Positions 25,697 through 33,891 of a stretch of 64,000 bases of DNA are shown piece by piece; the stretch's first letter is position 1; every line of letters begins with the position of its first letter. This DNA comes from Candidatus Flexifilum breve. Lineage in GTDB: Bacteria; Chloroflexota; Anaerolineae; Aggregatilineales; Phototrophicaceae. A model generated the notes under the pieces. That model was not told where the DNA came from and did not search any database. It was given only the letters and a program-made list of their open reading frames with translations. The position numbers and the translations under genes are program-made. The stretch spans positions 62,001-126,000 of the forward strand of contig JADKGC010000003.1 in NCBI GenBank assembly GCA_016717205.1, written 5' to 3'.

Positions 25697-26707
25697 CTAA
25701 ACGCCTTTCAGGAAAGCACCGTTAGCTGGAGCGTCCCACAACTGCTTCAACTGATCATCGACCCGGCACAGAGAGAGCGCAAAACCCGCCATTTCCTGAG
25801 TCGTCGCATACGGGCCAATCCACGACTTGTAGTGCCGAATGCCCGCCTCTTTCAGAAGGGCCGCGACCCGACCATGCAGGATGTAAAGTTCCATCAAGGT
25901 CATGCTGCCGCTGTTATTGAGCAGCACCAGCACTTCATCGCCCGCGCGAAAAGGCAAATCGTCGAGGATGCGCGGGAGCATCAAATCAATGGTCGTATCC
26001 GCGCTGGCGATCTTATGTCGGCCCGTCCCGACTTCGCCATGCACTCCCATGCCGATCTCCATTTCACCTTCTGGCAGATCGAACATGACTTCACCCGTAA
26101 TCGGGCTGGCACACGAGCTGAGCGCGACTGCCAGCGTACGCGTGTTATCGCGAATCCGTTCGGACAGCGCCTTGCATTCCGCCAGTGATGCGCCCATTTC
26201 GGCGAATGCACCTAACATCTTCCACGTGAAGAATAAGCCTGCGGTGCCCCGGCGTTCCGGCTCGCTGCCCTTTGGCGCGCTGGAGATGTCATCGTACAGC
26301 ACAACCATCTCGACCTTGTCGATGCCCTCCATCTGGCACAGTTCCAGCGCGATTTCAGCATTCATCAGGTCACCCGCGTGATGCGAAACGCACAGCAACA
26401 CCCCTGCCCCACGATCCGCCGCTTTGATGCCCGCGACGATCCGTTCTGGACCAGGGGCGGCGAACAGCGCGCCCGGAATGTTGACATCGAACAAGCCGTC
26501 GCCGACAAACCCGATCATCGCTGGCTCGTGACCGCTGCCATTGCCGATCACCAAGCCGACCTTGCCTGCGGCTTTGGGCTGCGCACGCACAATGAGACCA
26601 TCGTCTGTCAAGCGCACGATCTCAGAATATGCGGACACGAAACCGGCCAGCATATCCTGCAGAATGGTGTCGCGTTGATTGATCAATTTGGCTTTTCGAA
26701 CCGACAT
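25697..26707 (-). CDS. dhaK: DhaK-like kinase substrate-binding subunit, variant active site
   Basis: 336 residues from the ATG at 26707, which sits 7 bp behind GGAG (the ATG at 26710 is also possible). DhaK binds dihydroxyacetone covalently through a His and receives phosphate from DhaL. The substrate loop GNGSGHEPAMIGFVG (about 55-70) and the MGVHGEVG segment with the covalent His (about 215-222) are present. The usual KNYTGD motif is changed to SHHAGD (about 108-113) and the following helix is NAEIALELC, so the pocket differs from true dihydroxyacetone kinase. Context with an isomerase and aldolase suggests a larger ketose such as a deoxyketose or tetrulose. Confidence 0.85.
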   Translation of the reverse strand: MSVRKAKLINQRDTILQDMLAGFVSAYSEIVRLTDDGLIVRAQPKAAGKVGLVIGNGSGHEPAMIGFVGDGLFDVNIPGALFAAPGPERIVAGIKAADRGAGVLLCVSHHAGDLMNAEIALELCQMEGIDKVEMVVLYDDISSAPKGSEPERRGTAGLFFTWKMLGAFAEMGASLAECKALSERIRDNTRTLAVALSSCASPITGEVMFDLPEGEMEIGMGVHGEVGTGRHKIASADTTIDLMLPRILDDLPFRAGDEVLVLLNNSGSMTLMELYILHGRVAALLKEAGIRHYKSWIGPYATTQEMAGFALSLCRVDDQLKQLWDAPANGAFLKGV

Positions 26708-26711
26708 CATG

Positions 26712-27224
26712 TTACTCCATGGGGACAAAGCACATCAGGTGAATAGGATGTTCAACGGGCTGATCGGTGAACTCAACCCGCACGCGCATCCCCAGTTCGA
26801 CGTGTTCCGGCGCGCAGCGCAAAAGATGAGGAAACAAGGTCGATGCGCCATCCAGAAGAATGTAGGCGAACACATAGGGCGGCTTAAGGGCGGCCACATC
26901 CGCATTGCTGCCCGGAGAGAAATGCAGGACAGAGAACGTCTTGACGACGCCGGTTCCCGCGAGTTCGATCCATGCAGTCGCTTGTAGACAGTGCGGACAC
27001 AGTGGACGCGGCGGCATATACACGCGGGCACAACCTGCGCAGCGCGTGCCGAGCAGACGACGATTTTCCAGTTCAATAAAAAATCGGGAGTATTTCCCGA
27101 GCGTATGCGTATAAGTTTGTGTCAGCGACAGGTTAAGCCGCTCGATCTCCCGGAATTCCGCCCAGATATCTCCGGTGGCGGCGGGCAGCGTTTGCACATC
27201 CTTCTTGCTGGTCACGATTGGCAT
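26712..27224 (-). CDS. DUF35 Zn-ribbon/OB-fold partner protein
   Basis: 170 residues. A helical N-terminus (about 1-50) leads to a rubredoxin-like zinc ribbon (CAGC at about 64-67 and CPHC at about 77-80) and an OB fold of about 70 residues (GTGVVKTFSVLHFSP onward). Proteins of this kind bind acyl-CoA and form complexes with thiolase-fold enzymes, for example HMG-CoA synthase partners and the ChsH2 DUF35 domain that works with the aldolase Ltp2. It starts 2 bp after the thiolase-like gene and ends 4 bp before dhaK, so it is made with the former. Confidence 0.88.
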   Translation of the reverse strand: MPIVTSKKDVQTLPAATGDIWAEFREIERLNLSLTQTYTHTLGKYSRFFIELENRRLLGTRCAGCARVYMPPRPLCPHCLQATAWIELAGTGVVKTFSVLHFSPGSNADVAALKPPYVFAYILLDGASTLFPHLLRCAPEHVELGMRVRVEFTDQPVEHPIHLMCFVPME

Positions 27225-27226
27225 AG

Positions 27227-28429
27227 TTAATCCCGTCGCTCGAAGATGTTCACTACGGAGATCGTCGCGATGCCCGCGTGCGTATCCGTCAAGCCGCGCC
27301 GGGCATTCGCCACCTGTCGGCGGGAATCAACTTCTCCCCACAACTGCTGGGCGATCTCAATCGCTTGAGCAATGCCTGTTGCGCCGACGGGCGCGCCGCG
27401 TCCAAGGAGTCCGCCGCTGGTGTTCACTGGCAGTTGGCCGCTCAGGTCGAACATCCCGCTCGCCACACTGCGACCCCCGGCACCATACGACACAAAACCG
27501 AGATCTTCAACAGCTTGAATTTCGACGCCGCTGTAGCTGTCGTAGAGTTCCGCCACATCAATGTCGTCAAGCGGATTGGTGATACTTGCCATAGCATACG
27601 CTTGCTGCGCCGCCGCCTGTTTCGCGCGAAAATTCGTAATGTCCGGGTAACGGTCGCCGAGCCGCATGGTATCTGTACCGCAGCCAGTCGCCGCAAAATG
27701 CACCGCCGGACGCTGCGCAAACCGTGGGCAGTGTTCACGCGCCCAGGCTTCCGTAGACAGCAACATGACCGCCGCGCCATCACTGAGGAGGCTGCAATCG
27801 AGCAGGCGATAGGGTTCAGCTACCGGGCGTGAATTCAGCACATCGGCAATCGAAATATCCATCGGTTTCTGTGCGAGCGGGTTGTACTGCGCATTGTGCC
27901 GATTGCGTACCGCGACGTGTGCGAACTGCTCGGGCGTCGTGCCGTATTTGTCCATGTGCGCGCGCATCATCGCCGCGTAGAAGCCGGTGTACGTCCCGCC
28001 GATCATCATTTCCCAGTCGAAATCCGCCGACAGCGCGAACAATTGATTCGCCGTCTGGGATGAGACGCCGCGCCCGTTCGTTTCACACCCATAGACGAGA
28101 ATCGAGTCACACAGGCCGCTCTGGATGTAAGCCCACGCGGTGCGCAGCGCGAGCGCGCCGGTCGCGCCGCCGCCTTCGACCCGAACCGTCGGCGTCGGCA
28201 GCAGTCCAATCTGGTCGTGCAGAATTGCCGCCAGCGTCATTTGTTTGTTGAAATGGTCGCTTTCGTAGCTGCACAAGCCATGCTGTACTGCACGTAAATG
28301 CGACATGCCTGTATCGACGAGCAGCGCCAGAACTGCCTCAGCGAGTAAATCTCGCGGATTACAGTCTGGCCGATCCGACGCAAAGCGCGTCATGCCGACA
28401 CCAGCGACGACAGGTACCGTTTTGATCAT
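27227..28429 (-). CDS. Thiolase-fold protein lacking thiolase catalytic residues (Ltp2-like)
   Basis: 400 residues; start overlaps the aldolase stop (ATGA). The SCP2-thiolase fold is clear: VAGVGMTRFASDRPD at the N-terminus, DVAELYDSYSGVEI (about 290-303) and NTSGGLLGRGAPVGATG (about 340-356). However, the nucleophile segment reads EGGGATGALALR with Gly where thiolases have Cys, the HPVGATG His is Ala, and the C-terminal Cys-Gly motif is replaced by VVNIF. It therefore cannot be a normal thiolase. The sterol side-chain aldolase Ltp2 is a thiolase-like protein that also lacks the Cys, uses tyrosines and needs a DUF35 partner; the Tyr-containing ELYDSYS and the adjacent DUF35 gene match that model. 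Confidence 0.82.
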   Translation of the reverse strand: MIKTVPVVAGVGMTRFASDRPDCNPRDLLAEAVLALLVDTGMSHLRAVQHGLCSYESDHFNKQMTLAAILHDQIGLLPTPTVRVEGGGATGALALRTAWAYIQSGLCDSILVYGCETNGRGVSSQTANQLFALSADFDWEMMIGGTYTGFYAAMMRAHMDKYGTTPEQFAHVAVRNRHNAQYNPLAQKPMDISIADVLNSRPVAEPYRLLDCSLLSDGAAVMLLSTEAWAREHCPRFAQRPAVHFAATGCGTDTMRLGDRYPDITNFRAKQAAAQQAYAMASITNPLDDIDVAELYDSYSGVEIQAVEDLGFVSYGAGGRSVASGMFDLSGQLPVNTSGGLLGRGAPVGATGIAQAIEIAQQLWGEVDSRRQVANARRGLTDTHAGIATISVVNIFERRD

Positions 28430-29409
28430 GGGCACAGCTCCCCGTACTGCTGATACCACGCGGTGGAAACGGGAGCTGGCTTGAGCCGCTCGATCCACGG
28501 TGCGCCCGTTTGCGCCAACGCCGCGAGGCGGCGCATGCGGTCACGCCCGGTAGTCTGCAACCATGTTTCCCGTGCGGACACATCCCGGATCTGCGCCGCC
28601 TCGCCCCAGATCGCGCGCCCACCGATTACCCCGGATGCGCCACTCGCACACGCCAGCGCCAGTTGATCGCAGAAGACCTCAAATTCGACGCCGGCGCTCA
28701 AGAGCACCCAGGGGACGGTTGTCGCGTCCGTGAGCGCGGCACAAGCAGCGCGTGCGGCAGTTGCATCCCCCCATTGGGTGGTATGAAGCGGAAATTCCAT
28801 TTTGAGGATGTCCGCGCCAAATCCCTCTACGCGCTGCGCTGCGGTGATAACTCGCTCGGTGAAGCGGGCTTGCTGTAACTCGCTTGCTTCGTCTTCGAGT
28901 GGGTAGAGAATCGGTTCAGCATAGAGTGGCAAATCAAGCGCCGCACAATCGACGGCCACCCGGTGCAGCAGTGCGTCCTGCTGCAGCGCACGCAGCGCAT
29001 CGTCGCTGTTGTAGTAGTAGAACAGCTTGACGCCATCCGCTCCCATCCGCTTGATCTTGGATACACTCCAAGTCGGCAGAATTTCGCTCAGGAGCGGCAA
29101 AGGCTGGAGCGCATAATCCGCCTTTTCCAGTTCCAGCAGCAAGCCCGCGCGCCCCAGACAATCCCCGGCTATCGCCTGCGCCGCACCGTAGATCGGGTCA
29201 AGCAGCACGCCGCTGGCCTCTGGTGCGAGCGCGCGTACGACCTGCGTCTTGAAGGCGACCATCTCGGCGTTTGTCACCGCTTCCGGCGCGACCGGATTCA
29301 GCGCGCGCCGCAGCGCATCATGATGATCGAGCGCCAGAATGACGAAATACCCGTTCGTCGTGCTGACCCGCTGCAACCCCCGAAGTTTGCCGATACTCAG
29401 TTCACGCAT
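28426..29409 (-). CDS. LacD/YihT-family class I aldolase
   Basis: 327 residues from the ATG at 29409, two bases after the aldehyde dehydrogenase stop. LacD-family landmarks are ILALDHHDALRRAL (about 23-36), VSKIKRMGADGVKLFYYYN (about 118-136) with the Schiff-base Lys candidates, ILKMEFPLH (about 203-211) and VPWVLLSAGVEFEVF (about 235-249). This family cleaves ketose phosphates to dihydroxyacetone phosphate and an aldehyde; members include tagatose-1,6-bisphosphate aldolase and the sulfofructose-1-phosphate aldolase YihT. Here it could split the ketose phosphate made by the DhaKL-like kinase, giving the aldehyde for the next enzyme. Confidence 0.85.
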   Translation of the reverse strand: MRELSIGKLRGLQRVSTTNGYFVILALDHHDALRRALNPVAPEAVTNAEMVAFKTQVVRALAPEASGVLLDPIYGAAQAIAGDCLGRAGLLLELEKADYALQPLPLLSEILPTWSVSKIKRMGADGVKLFYYYNSDDALRALQQDALLHRVAVDCAALDLPLYAEPILYPLEDEASELQQARFTERVITAAQRVEGFGADILKMEFPLHTTQWGDATAARAACAALTDATTVPWVLLSAGVEFEVFCDQLALACASGASGVIGGRAIWGEAAQIRDVSARETWLQTTGRDRMRRLAALAQTGAPWIERLKPAPVSTAWYQQYGELCP

Positions 29410-29411
29410 CG

Positions 29412-30929
29412 TTAGTCCGCCCGCAGCCACACGCTCTTGACCTCGCTGTAGAGATCAATGGCTTCTTTGCCCATCTCCCGACCGTGACCGCTCTGCTTGT
29501 AGCCCCCAAACGGCGAGGCCGCATCGGTATCCCCCCATGTATTGATCCAGATCGTGCCCGCGCGCAGTTTCGCGGCAAAGCGATGCGCGGTTGCGAGGTC
29601 GCGCGTCCACAAGCCCGCCGCCAAACCAAAGGGCGTTTCGTTGGCGCGCCGCAGGACTTCATCCGCATCATCAAAGGGCATCGCACACACGACCGGGCCG
29701 AAGATTTCCTCACGGGCGATCTTCAGGCTGTCCTGCACGTTGACGAAGACTGTCGGTTCGATGAAATAACCGTCTGCCAGCGCGCCGCCAAGGCGCTTCC
29801 CACCGATGACGCTGTGCGCGCCGCTGGCATAACCGTCCTGAATGTAACCCATGACCGTGTTCAACTGATCGCCACTCACCACTGGACCGAGATCGGGCTG
29901 TTCGGCCTGCATTCCCATCCCGACGCGGATTTTCGCCACTTCGTCAGCGATACCTTCCACGACCCGATCAAACACGCGCCGTTCGATGTACAGGCGTGAC
30001 CCGGCGGTGCAAGACTGGCCATTGTTGCCGAAGCTCGCCCAGGTCGCGCCGACGACTGCCTGCTCCAGATCAGCGTCCGCAAAGATGATGTTCGGGCTTT
30101 TGCCGCCCAGTTCAAGCGACACGCGCTTGAGAGTGCTCGCAGAATTGCGAATGATCGTCCGCGCGACGCTGGCGCTGCCGGTAAAGCCGATCTTGTCCAC
30201 CCCCGGATGTTCGACCAGCGCCGCGCCCGCCGTTTCGCCATATCCGGTCAGCACATTGAACACACCCGGTGGGAAACCCGCCTCTTCAAACAAGCGGGCC
30301 AGATAGAGCGCGCTCAACGGGGTTTGCTCGGCCGGTTTGAGAATGATACAGTTGCCCGCCGCCAGCGCCGGGGCGATCTTCCACGCCGCCATCAGCAGCG
30401 GATAATTCCACGGCACGATCAACCCGCACACGCCGATCGGTTCGCGTACCGTGTAATTGAACATGCCCGGTGTGCTGACCGGGATGGTCGCGCCTTCAAT
30501 CTTGGTCGTCCAACCCGCGTAATAACGAAAGTGGTCGGCGGACAGCGGCACATCGACGGTTTGCGCTTTCTTGACCGGTTTGCCGTTGTCGAGTGCATCA
30601 AGTTGGGCGAGGATCGGAGCGTGGGCTTCCATGAGATCAGCGAGCCGCCAGATCAAGCGCCCACGCTCGGACGCCGTCAGTTTGAGATGCCACGCACCGC
30701 TGTCGAACGTCTGGCGCGCGGCGCGAACGGCCGCATCAACATCCTCAGCCTGCGCGGACGGCACGCGTGCCAACACACGTCCGGTTGAAGGATCGACCGT
30801 CTCAAAGGTTGCCCCGCTTAAAGCAGGAACCCACCGTCCGCCGATATACAGTTTCAGTTCCTCACCGAGAAAGGCACGCACTTCGGGCAGGAGGTCGATA
30901 TAGGTTTCTGGGAACACAGGGAGTGTCAT
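29412..30929 (-). CDS. NAD(P)-dependent aldehyde dehydrogenase
   Basis: 505 residues; ATG 30929 is 8 bp after GAGGA (an ATG at 30944 overlaps that site). Full ALDH superfamily pattern: IVPWNYPLLMAAWKI (about 163), the cofactor loop FTGSASVARTI (about 240), LELGGKSPNIIFADADLEQA with the general-base Glu (about 265), the nucleophile FGNNGQSCTAGSR (Cys at about 299), and the C-terminal SPFGGYKQSGHGREMG. It oxidises an aldehyde to the acid with NAD(P). In this operon the likely substrate is the aldehyde released by the LacD-type aldolase, like lactaldehyde or glycolaldehyde in the fucose pathway. Confidence 0.93.
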   Translation of the reverse strand: MTLPVFPETYIDLLPEVRAFLGEELKLYIGGRWVPALSGATFETVDPSTGRVLARVPSAQAEDVDAAVRAARQTFDSGAWHLKLTASERGRLIWRLADLMEAHAPILAQLDALDNGKPVKKAQTVDVPLSADHFRYYAGWTTKIEGATIPVSTPGMFNYTVREPIGVCGLIVPWNYPLLMAAWKIAPALAAGNCIILKPAEQTPLSALYLARLFEEAGFPPGVFNVLTGYGETAGAALVEHPGVDKIGFTGSASVARTIIRNSASTLKRVSLELGGKSPNIIFADADLEQAVVGATWASFGNNGQSCTAGSRLYIERRVFDRVVEGIADEVAKIRVGMGMQAEQPDLGPVVSGDQLNTVMGYIQDGYASGAHSVIGGKRLGGALADGYFIEPTVFVNVQDSLKIAREEIFGPVVCAMPFDDADEVLRRANETPFGLAAGLWTRDLATAHRFAAKLRAGTIWINTWGDTDAASPFGGYKQSGHGREMGKEAIDLYSEVKSVWLRAD

Positions 30930-30947
30930 GGTAAATATCCTCAAACG

Positions 30948-31715
30948 CTACAGGTGTTCCGCGAGGGCTAACGCGACTTCGAAAATCGACTCGTTGCCCC
31001 GGTTGAGAGCTTCTAGGCCGCCCGGAGGCAGCGGATCGAGAAATCGGCGACCCCGCGTCAAGTCATCCCACACGACGACCATCGAGACCGCCGCCATGTT
31101 AAAGAAACGTGCCACCGCGAACGTGGTCGCCGTCTCCATTTCGACCGAGAGAATACCTGCGTGATGCCACGCTTCCATCATTTGCGGCGTCTCGGTGAAC
31201 AGCGATGACCACGTGACATGCGTCCCGCGATAGGTACTGTGCCCACGCTCACGGAGCTTCTTCTCCGCTCGTTCGATCCATTCACCCGAACCGCGAACGG
31301 CATCATGCGCGCCGTACATCGGCGCAATCCCATCACGGCACAGCACGACATCGGGCAATATGATGTCGCCGGGCGCGAGATAAGGTTGCAGCCCACCACA
31401 CGTTCCGATCTGCACGGCTAGCTTCGTCCCCAACACGCCAAACAGGTGAATGATCTCGACGGTGCGCGCCGCGCCATAAGCGCAGCAAAAAGCGATTTTC
31501 TTGTCCTGCCAGCGTCCCCAGAAGATGTCGGGGAATTCCAGTTCGCGGACTTCGGACAGGCGGCTCAACCGCCAGTCAGTGCGCTGCTGACGCCACCAGC
31601 TTCCCTCGACGATGACCACATCGGGCACGTCTTCGGGCGCGAGCTTCATAGCCGCGAGCCATTCCGGCGCGTCGATGTCGAAAATCGACCGAAACATGGG
31701 CGTGAACGAGGTCAC
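30948..31715 (-). CDS. Nucleoside phosphorylase (PNP/UDP family)
   Basis: 255 residues. The family signatures are AYGAARTVEIIHLFGVLG (about 82-99), the phosphate-binding QIGTCGGLQPYLAPGDI (about 105-121) and the substrate Glu in SVEMETATTFAVARF (about 192-206), as in uridine phosphorylase. It splits a nucleoside with phosphate into base and pentose-1-phosphate. The start overlaps the stop of the nucleoside hydrolase-like gene by four bases, so the two glycosidic-bond enzymes are made together. Together they point to a nucleoside or a nucleoside-like glycoside as the imported compound. Confidence 0.88.
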   Translation of the reverse strand: MTSFTPMFRSIFDIDAPEWLAAMKLAPEDVPDVVIVEGSWWRQQRTDWRLSRLSEVRELEFPDIFWGRWQDKKIAFCCAYGAARTVEIIHLFGVLGTKLAVQIGTCGGLQPYLAPGDIILPDVVLCRDGIAPMYGAHDAVRGSGEWIERAEKKLRERGHSTYRGTHVTWSSLFTETPQMMEAWHHAGILSVEMETATTFAVARFFNMAAVSMVVVWDDLTRGRRFLDPLPPGGLEALNRGNESIFEVALALAEHL

Positions 31716-32800
31716 GGCGCTTGTTCCAGTTTGCGGAAGAAGTCGCGGAAAATCGCATCGCGGTCAAGGCCATATGCTTCCCGCATCAGATGCGGGTGGC
31801 GTTCAGCCGCCCAGTAGAGATCATCGGTGAGGCGCGGCGCGCGGACGAGCTGCGACGGCACCCAGTCCGGTTCCAGCAGCCACGCGATGTTGATCACATC
31901 CCAGATCACCCACGTGCGCGCGTAATGATCGCCGATGCCGAACAGCGTGTGGACGGGGTTGTGCGTATATAAGTGATAGAGATAATCGCCTATTTTGCCT
32001 TTGCCGCGCACATAGGTGTCCATGTCCGCCAGCGAAAGTTTGAGCTGCTCGCCCACATAGTAGCCGGGGAGGAAGACCAGCGGCACGCCGCTGTCGTAGA
32101 TCAACTGCGAGGCGACAATGTCCTGGACGAGATTGAGCGAAGGCTCATGGCTGAGATTGACGAATGACGGGTAGGTCGATGTCCACAATACGACGATGCG
32201 TGACGCGATCTCCGGGGCCATAATGAGCGCCGAAGCGATGTTCGTCAGGCAGGCGATCGCGGCGATGTACAGGGGCCGATCATCCTGGGCCAACGCGCGT
32301 TCGATGATGAACTCCGCCGAGTCGCTGCGGATCGGGGCATCGAGCGAAGTCAGATAACCGGGTGAACCGCGAAAGACTTTGCCAGTCGGATCGACATTGA
32401 GCTTCTCGTAAACGGTCAGAATTTCCTGATAGCTGAGTTCTGCCCCTTCTTCGGGGGTGTCGTAGTGTAGCTGATGTGGATCGCTGCCGAGCGCCAGATG
32501 GTTCAGCGCCACGCGGCGAAAAGCGGCGAGTTCTGGAGGCAGAACCGCACTCCGATTCACCTTGAGGAGATCGTAGGCGGCGTTTGTACGGTCGCGCAAA
32601 TGTTGGAACGAATAGGGTTCAGCGCATACCCCTTCCACATCAAAGCGATCCTGCGACAGCAGTGCCCAGGCAATCGCGAACTGGTCATCGATTTCGTTGT
32701 GTGTGTCCGTATCGATCAATAAGCGGATGCGTCCAGTCGGCGCTTCCAGCTTCCGGCGCATCGCTTCATCGGTTAACTGTGGGAATTTCAGCATGGTCAT
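31712..32800 (-). CDS. Nucleoside hydrolase-like protein (IunH superfamily)
   Basis: 362 residues from the ATG at 32800 (GGA site upstream; ATG 32794 possible). The N-terminal calcium-binding motif is LLIDTDTHNEIDDQFAIAWA, an expanded form of the DTDxGxDD signature found in a divergent subgroup of nucleoside hydrolase-like proteins. Further conserved blocks are IAAIACLTNIASAL (about 195-208), the PLVFLPGY segment (about 250) and a late YARTWVIWDVINIAWLL (about 306) that replaces the usual HD/D catalytic region. These enzymes hydrolyse the N-glycosidic bond of ribosides. The altered signature leaves the substrate open, and a C-glycoside or modified nucleoside is conceivable. Confidence 0.8.
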   Translation of the reverse strand: MTMLKFPQLTDEAMRRKLEAPTGRIRLLIDTDTHNEIDDQFAIAWALLSQDRFDVEGVCAEPYSFQHLRDRTNAAYDLLKVNRSAVLPPELAAFRRVALNHLALGSDPHQLHYDTPEEGAELSYQEILTVYEKLNVDPTGKVFRGSPGYLTSLDAPIRSDSAEFIIERALAQDDRPLYIAAIACLTNIASALIMAPEIASRIVVLWTSTYPSFVNLSHEPSLNLVQDIVASQLIYDSGVPLVFLPGYYVGEQLKLSLADMDTYVRGKGKIGDYLYHLYTHNPVHTLFGIGDHYARTWVIWDVINIAWLLEPDWVPSQLVRAPRLTDDLYWAAERHPHLMREAYGLDRDAIFRDFFRKLEQAP

Positions 32801-32847
32801 CAATAATCCTTTTTGTAGGCAGCGCGACCGCTTGACTCCGGTCGTGT

Positions 32848-33891
32848 TTAGGCACTCGGCAGCAGCCAGATCCGCGCCTGCGGCAGTTGGATCGGGATCG
32901 TCTCCCCGACCTGCACTTGTAAGTCGGCCGGGCCGTGCACCAACCATGTATGGCCCGCAACATCAAGCTGAATCTGGGTGTGGGTTCCCATATACACCTG
33001 AAGCAGCACCTTAGCTTCGATACAGTTGCTGTCGGCTAAATTTGGTTTCAACTGGACATCCTCCGGGCGGACGGTCACCAACACGTCACCCTCACCTTGA
33101 GCGACATGCAGCGGGTCAACCGACAACCTGCCCAGCGGAGTCTCGATGTAGTTACCGCGGCGTGTTCCCTTCAGCAAGTTGTCGTTGCGGAAGAAATGAG
33201 CGACCCGCGTACTTTTCGGGCGTTGATAGAACGAATGAGGGACATCGTATTGCTGCAGCACGCCGTCAAACATCAACGCGATGCGGTCGGCCAACATGAC
33301 GGCTTCTTCCTGATCATGCGTCACAAATACGGTAGTGATGCCCAGTTCGCGCTGAATGCTGCGAATGAGCTCGCGCATCTCCAGCCGCAGATTCGCATCA
33401 AGGTTGGCGAGCGGTTCGTCAAGCAGCAGGACTTTCGGACGCACGACCAGCGCGCGCGCCAGCGCCACCCGCTGCTGCTGCCCGCCAGAGAGCTCGTGGG
33501 CGCGGCGTTTGGCAAAACCGGGCAGTTTGACCAGTTCGAGCATTTCGTCAACCCGCCGCTCGATCTCTTGCTTCGCGACACCCTGCATCTTCAACCCGAA
33601 GCCTACATTTTGGCCAACCGACATCGTCGGAAAGAGCAGATGCTTCTGGAACACCATCACCGCACCACGCTTTTCTGTCGGGATCGTGATGATGGATTTA
33701 TTGTCAAAGAGAATATCTCCAGAGGTGGGCAGCAGCAGCCCGGTGATCATCCGGAGGGTGGTCGTTTTCCCGCAGCCTGATGGGCCAAGAAAGGCGACCA
33801 ATTCGCCAGACTCAATTTCCAGATTGAGCCGATCAACGGCCGTCACATTCCCAAATCGTCGCGTCAAATCCCGCAGAACTACGGTGCTCAT
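32848..33891 (-). CDS. ynjD: ABC transporter ATPase (PotA/YnjD type)
   Basis: 347 residues. Walker A GPSGCGKTTT (about 36-45), Q-loop FQKHLLFPTMSVGQNVGFG (about 79-97), signature LSGGQQQRVALARAL (about 133-147), Walker B VLLLDEPLANLDANL (about 153-167), switch His in VFVTHDQEEA (about 187-196), and a C-terminal TOBE domain (about 235-345). It powers import through the two permeases upstream. The start ATG overlaps the previous stop by four bases. The TOBE domain places it with ferric-iron, thiamine and polyamine importers, and the binding protein shows the YnjBCD group. Confidence 0.93.
   Translation of the reverse strand: MSTVVLRDLTRRFGNVTAVDRLNLEIESGELVAFLGPSGCGKTTTLRMITGLLLPTSGDILFDNKSIITIPTEKRGAVMVFQKHLLFPTMSVGQNVGFGLKMQGVAKQEIERRVDEMLELVKLPGFAKRRAHELSGGQQQRVALARALVVRPKVLLLDEPLANLDANLRLEMRELIRSIQRELGITTVFVTHDQEEAVMLADRIALMFDGVLQQYDVPHSFYQRPKSTRVAHFFRNDNLLKGTRRGNYIETPLGRLSVDPLHVAQGEGDVLVTVRPEDVQLKPNLADSNCIEAKVLLQVYMGTHTQIQLDVAGHTWLVHGPADLQVQVGETIPIQLPQARIWLLPSA

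Noticed and set aside
27227..28429. Annotation as acetyl-CoA acetyltransferase
   Set aside because: The fold matches but the nucleophilic Cys, the HPVGATG His and the C-terminal Cys are all missing, so the activity name would mislead.
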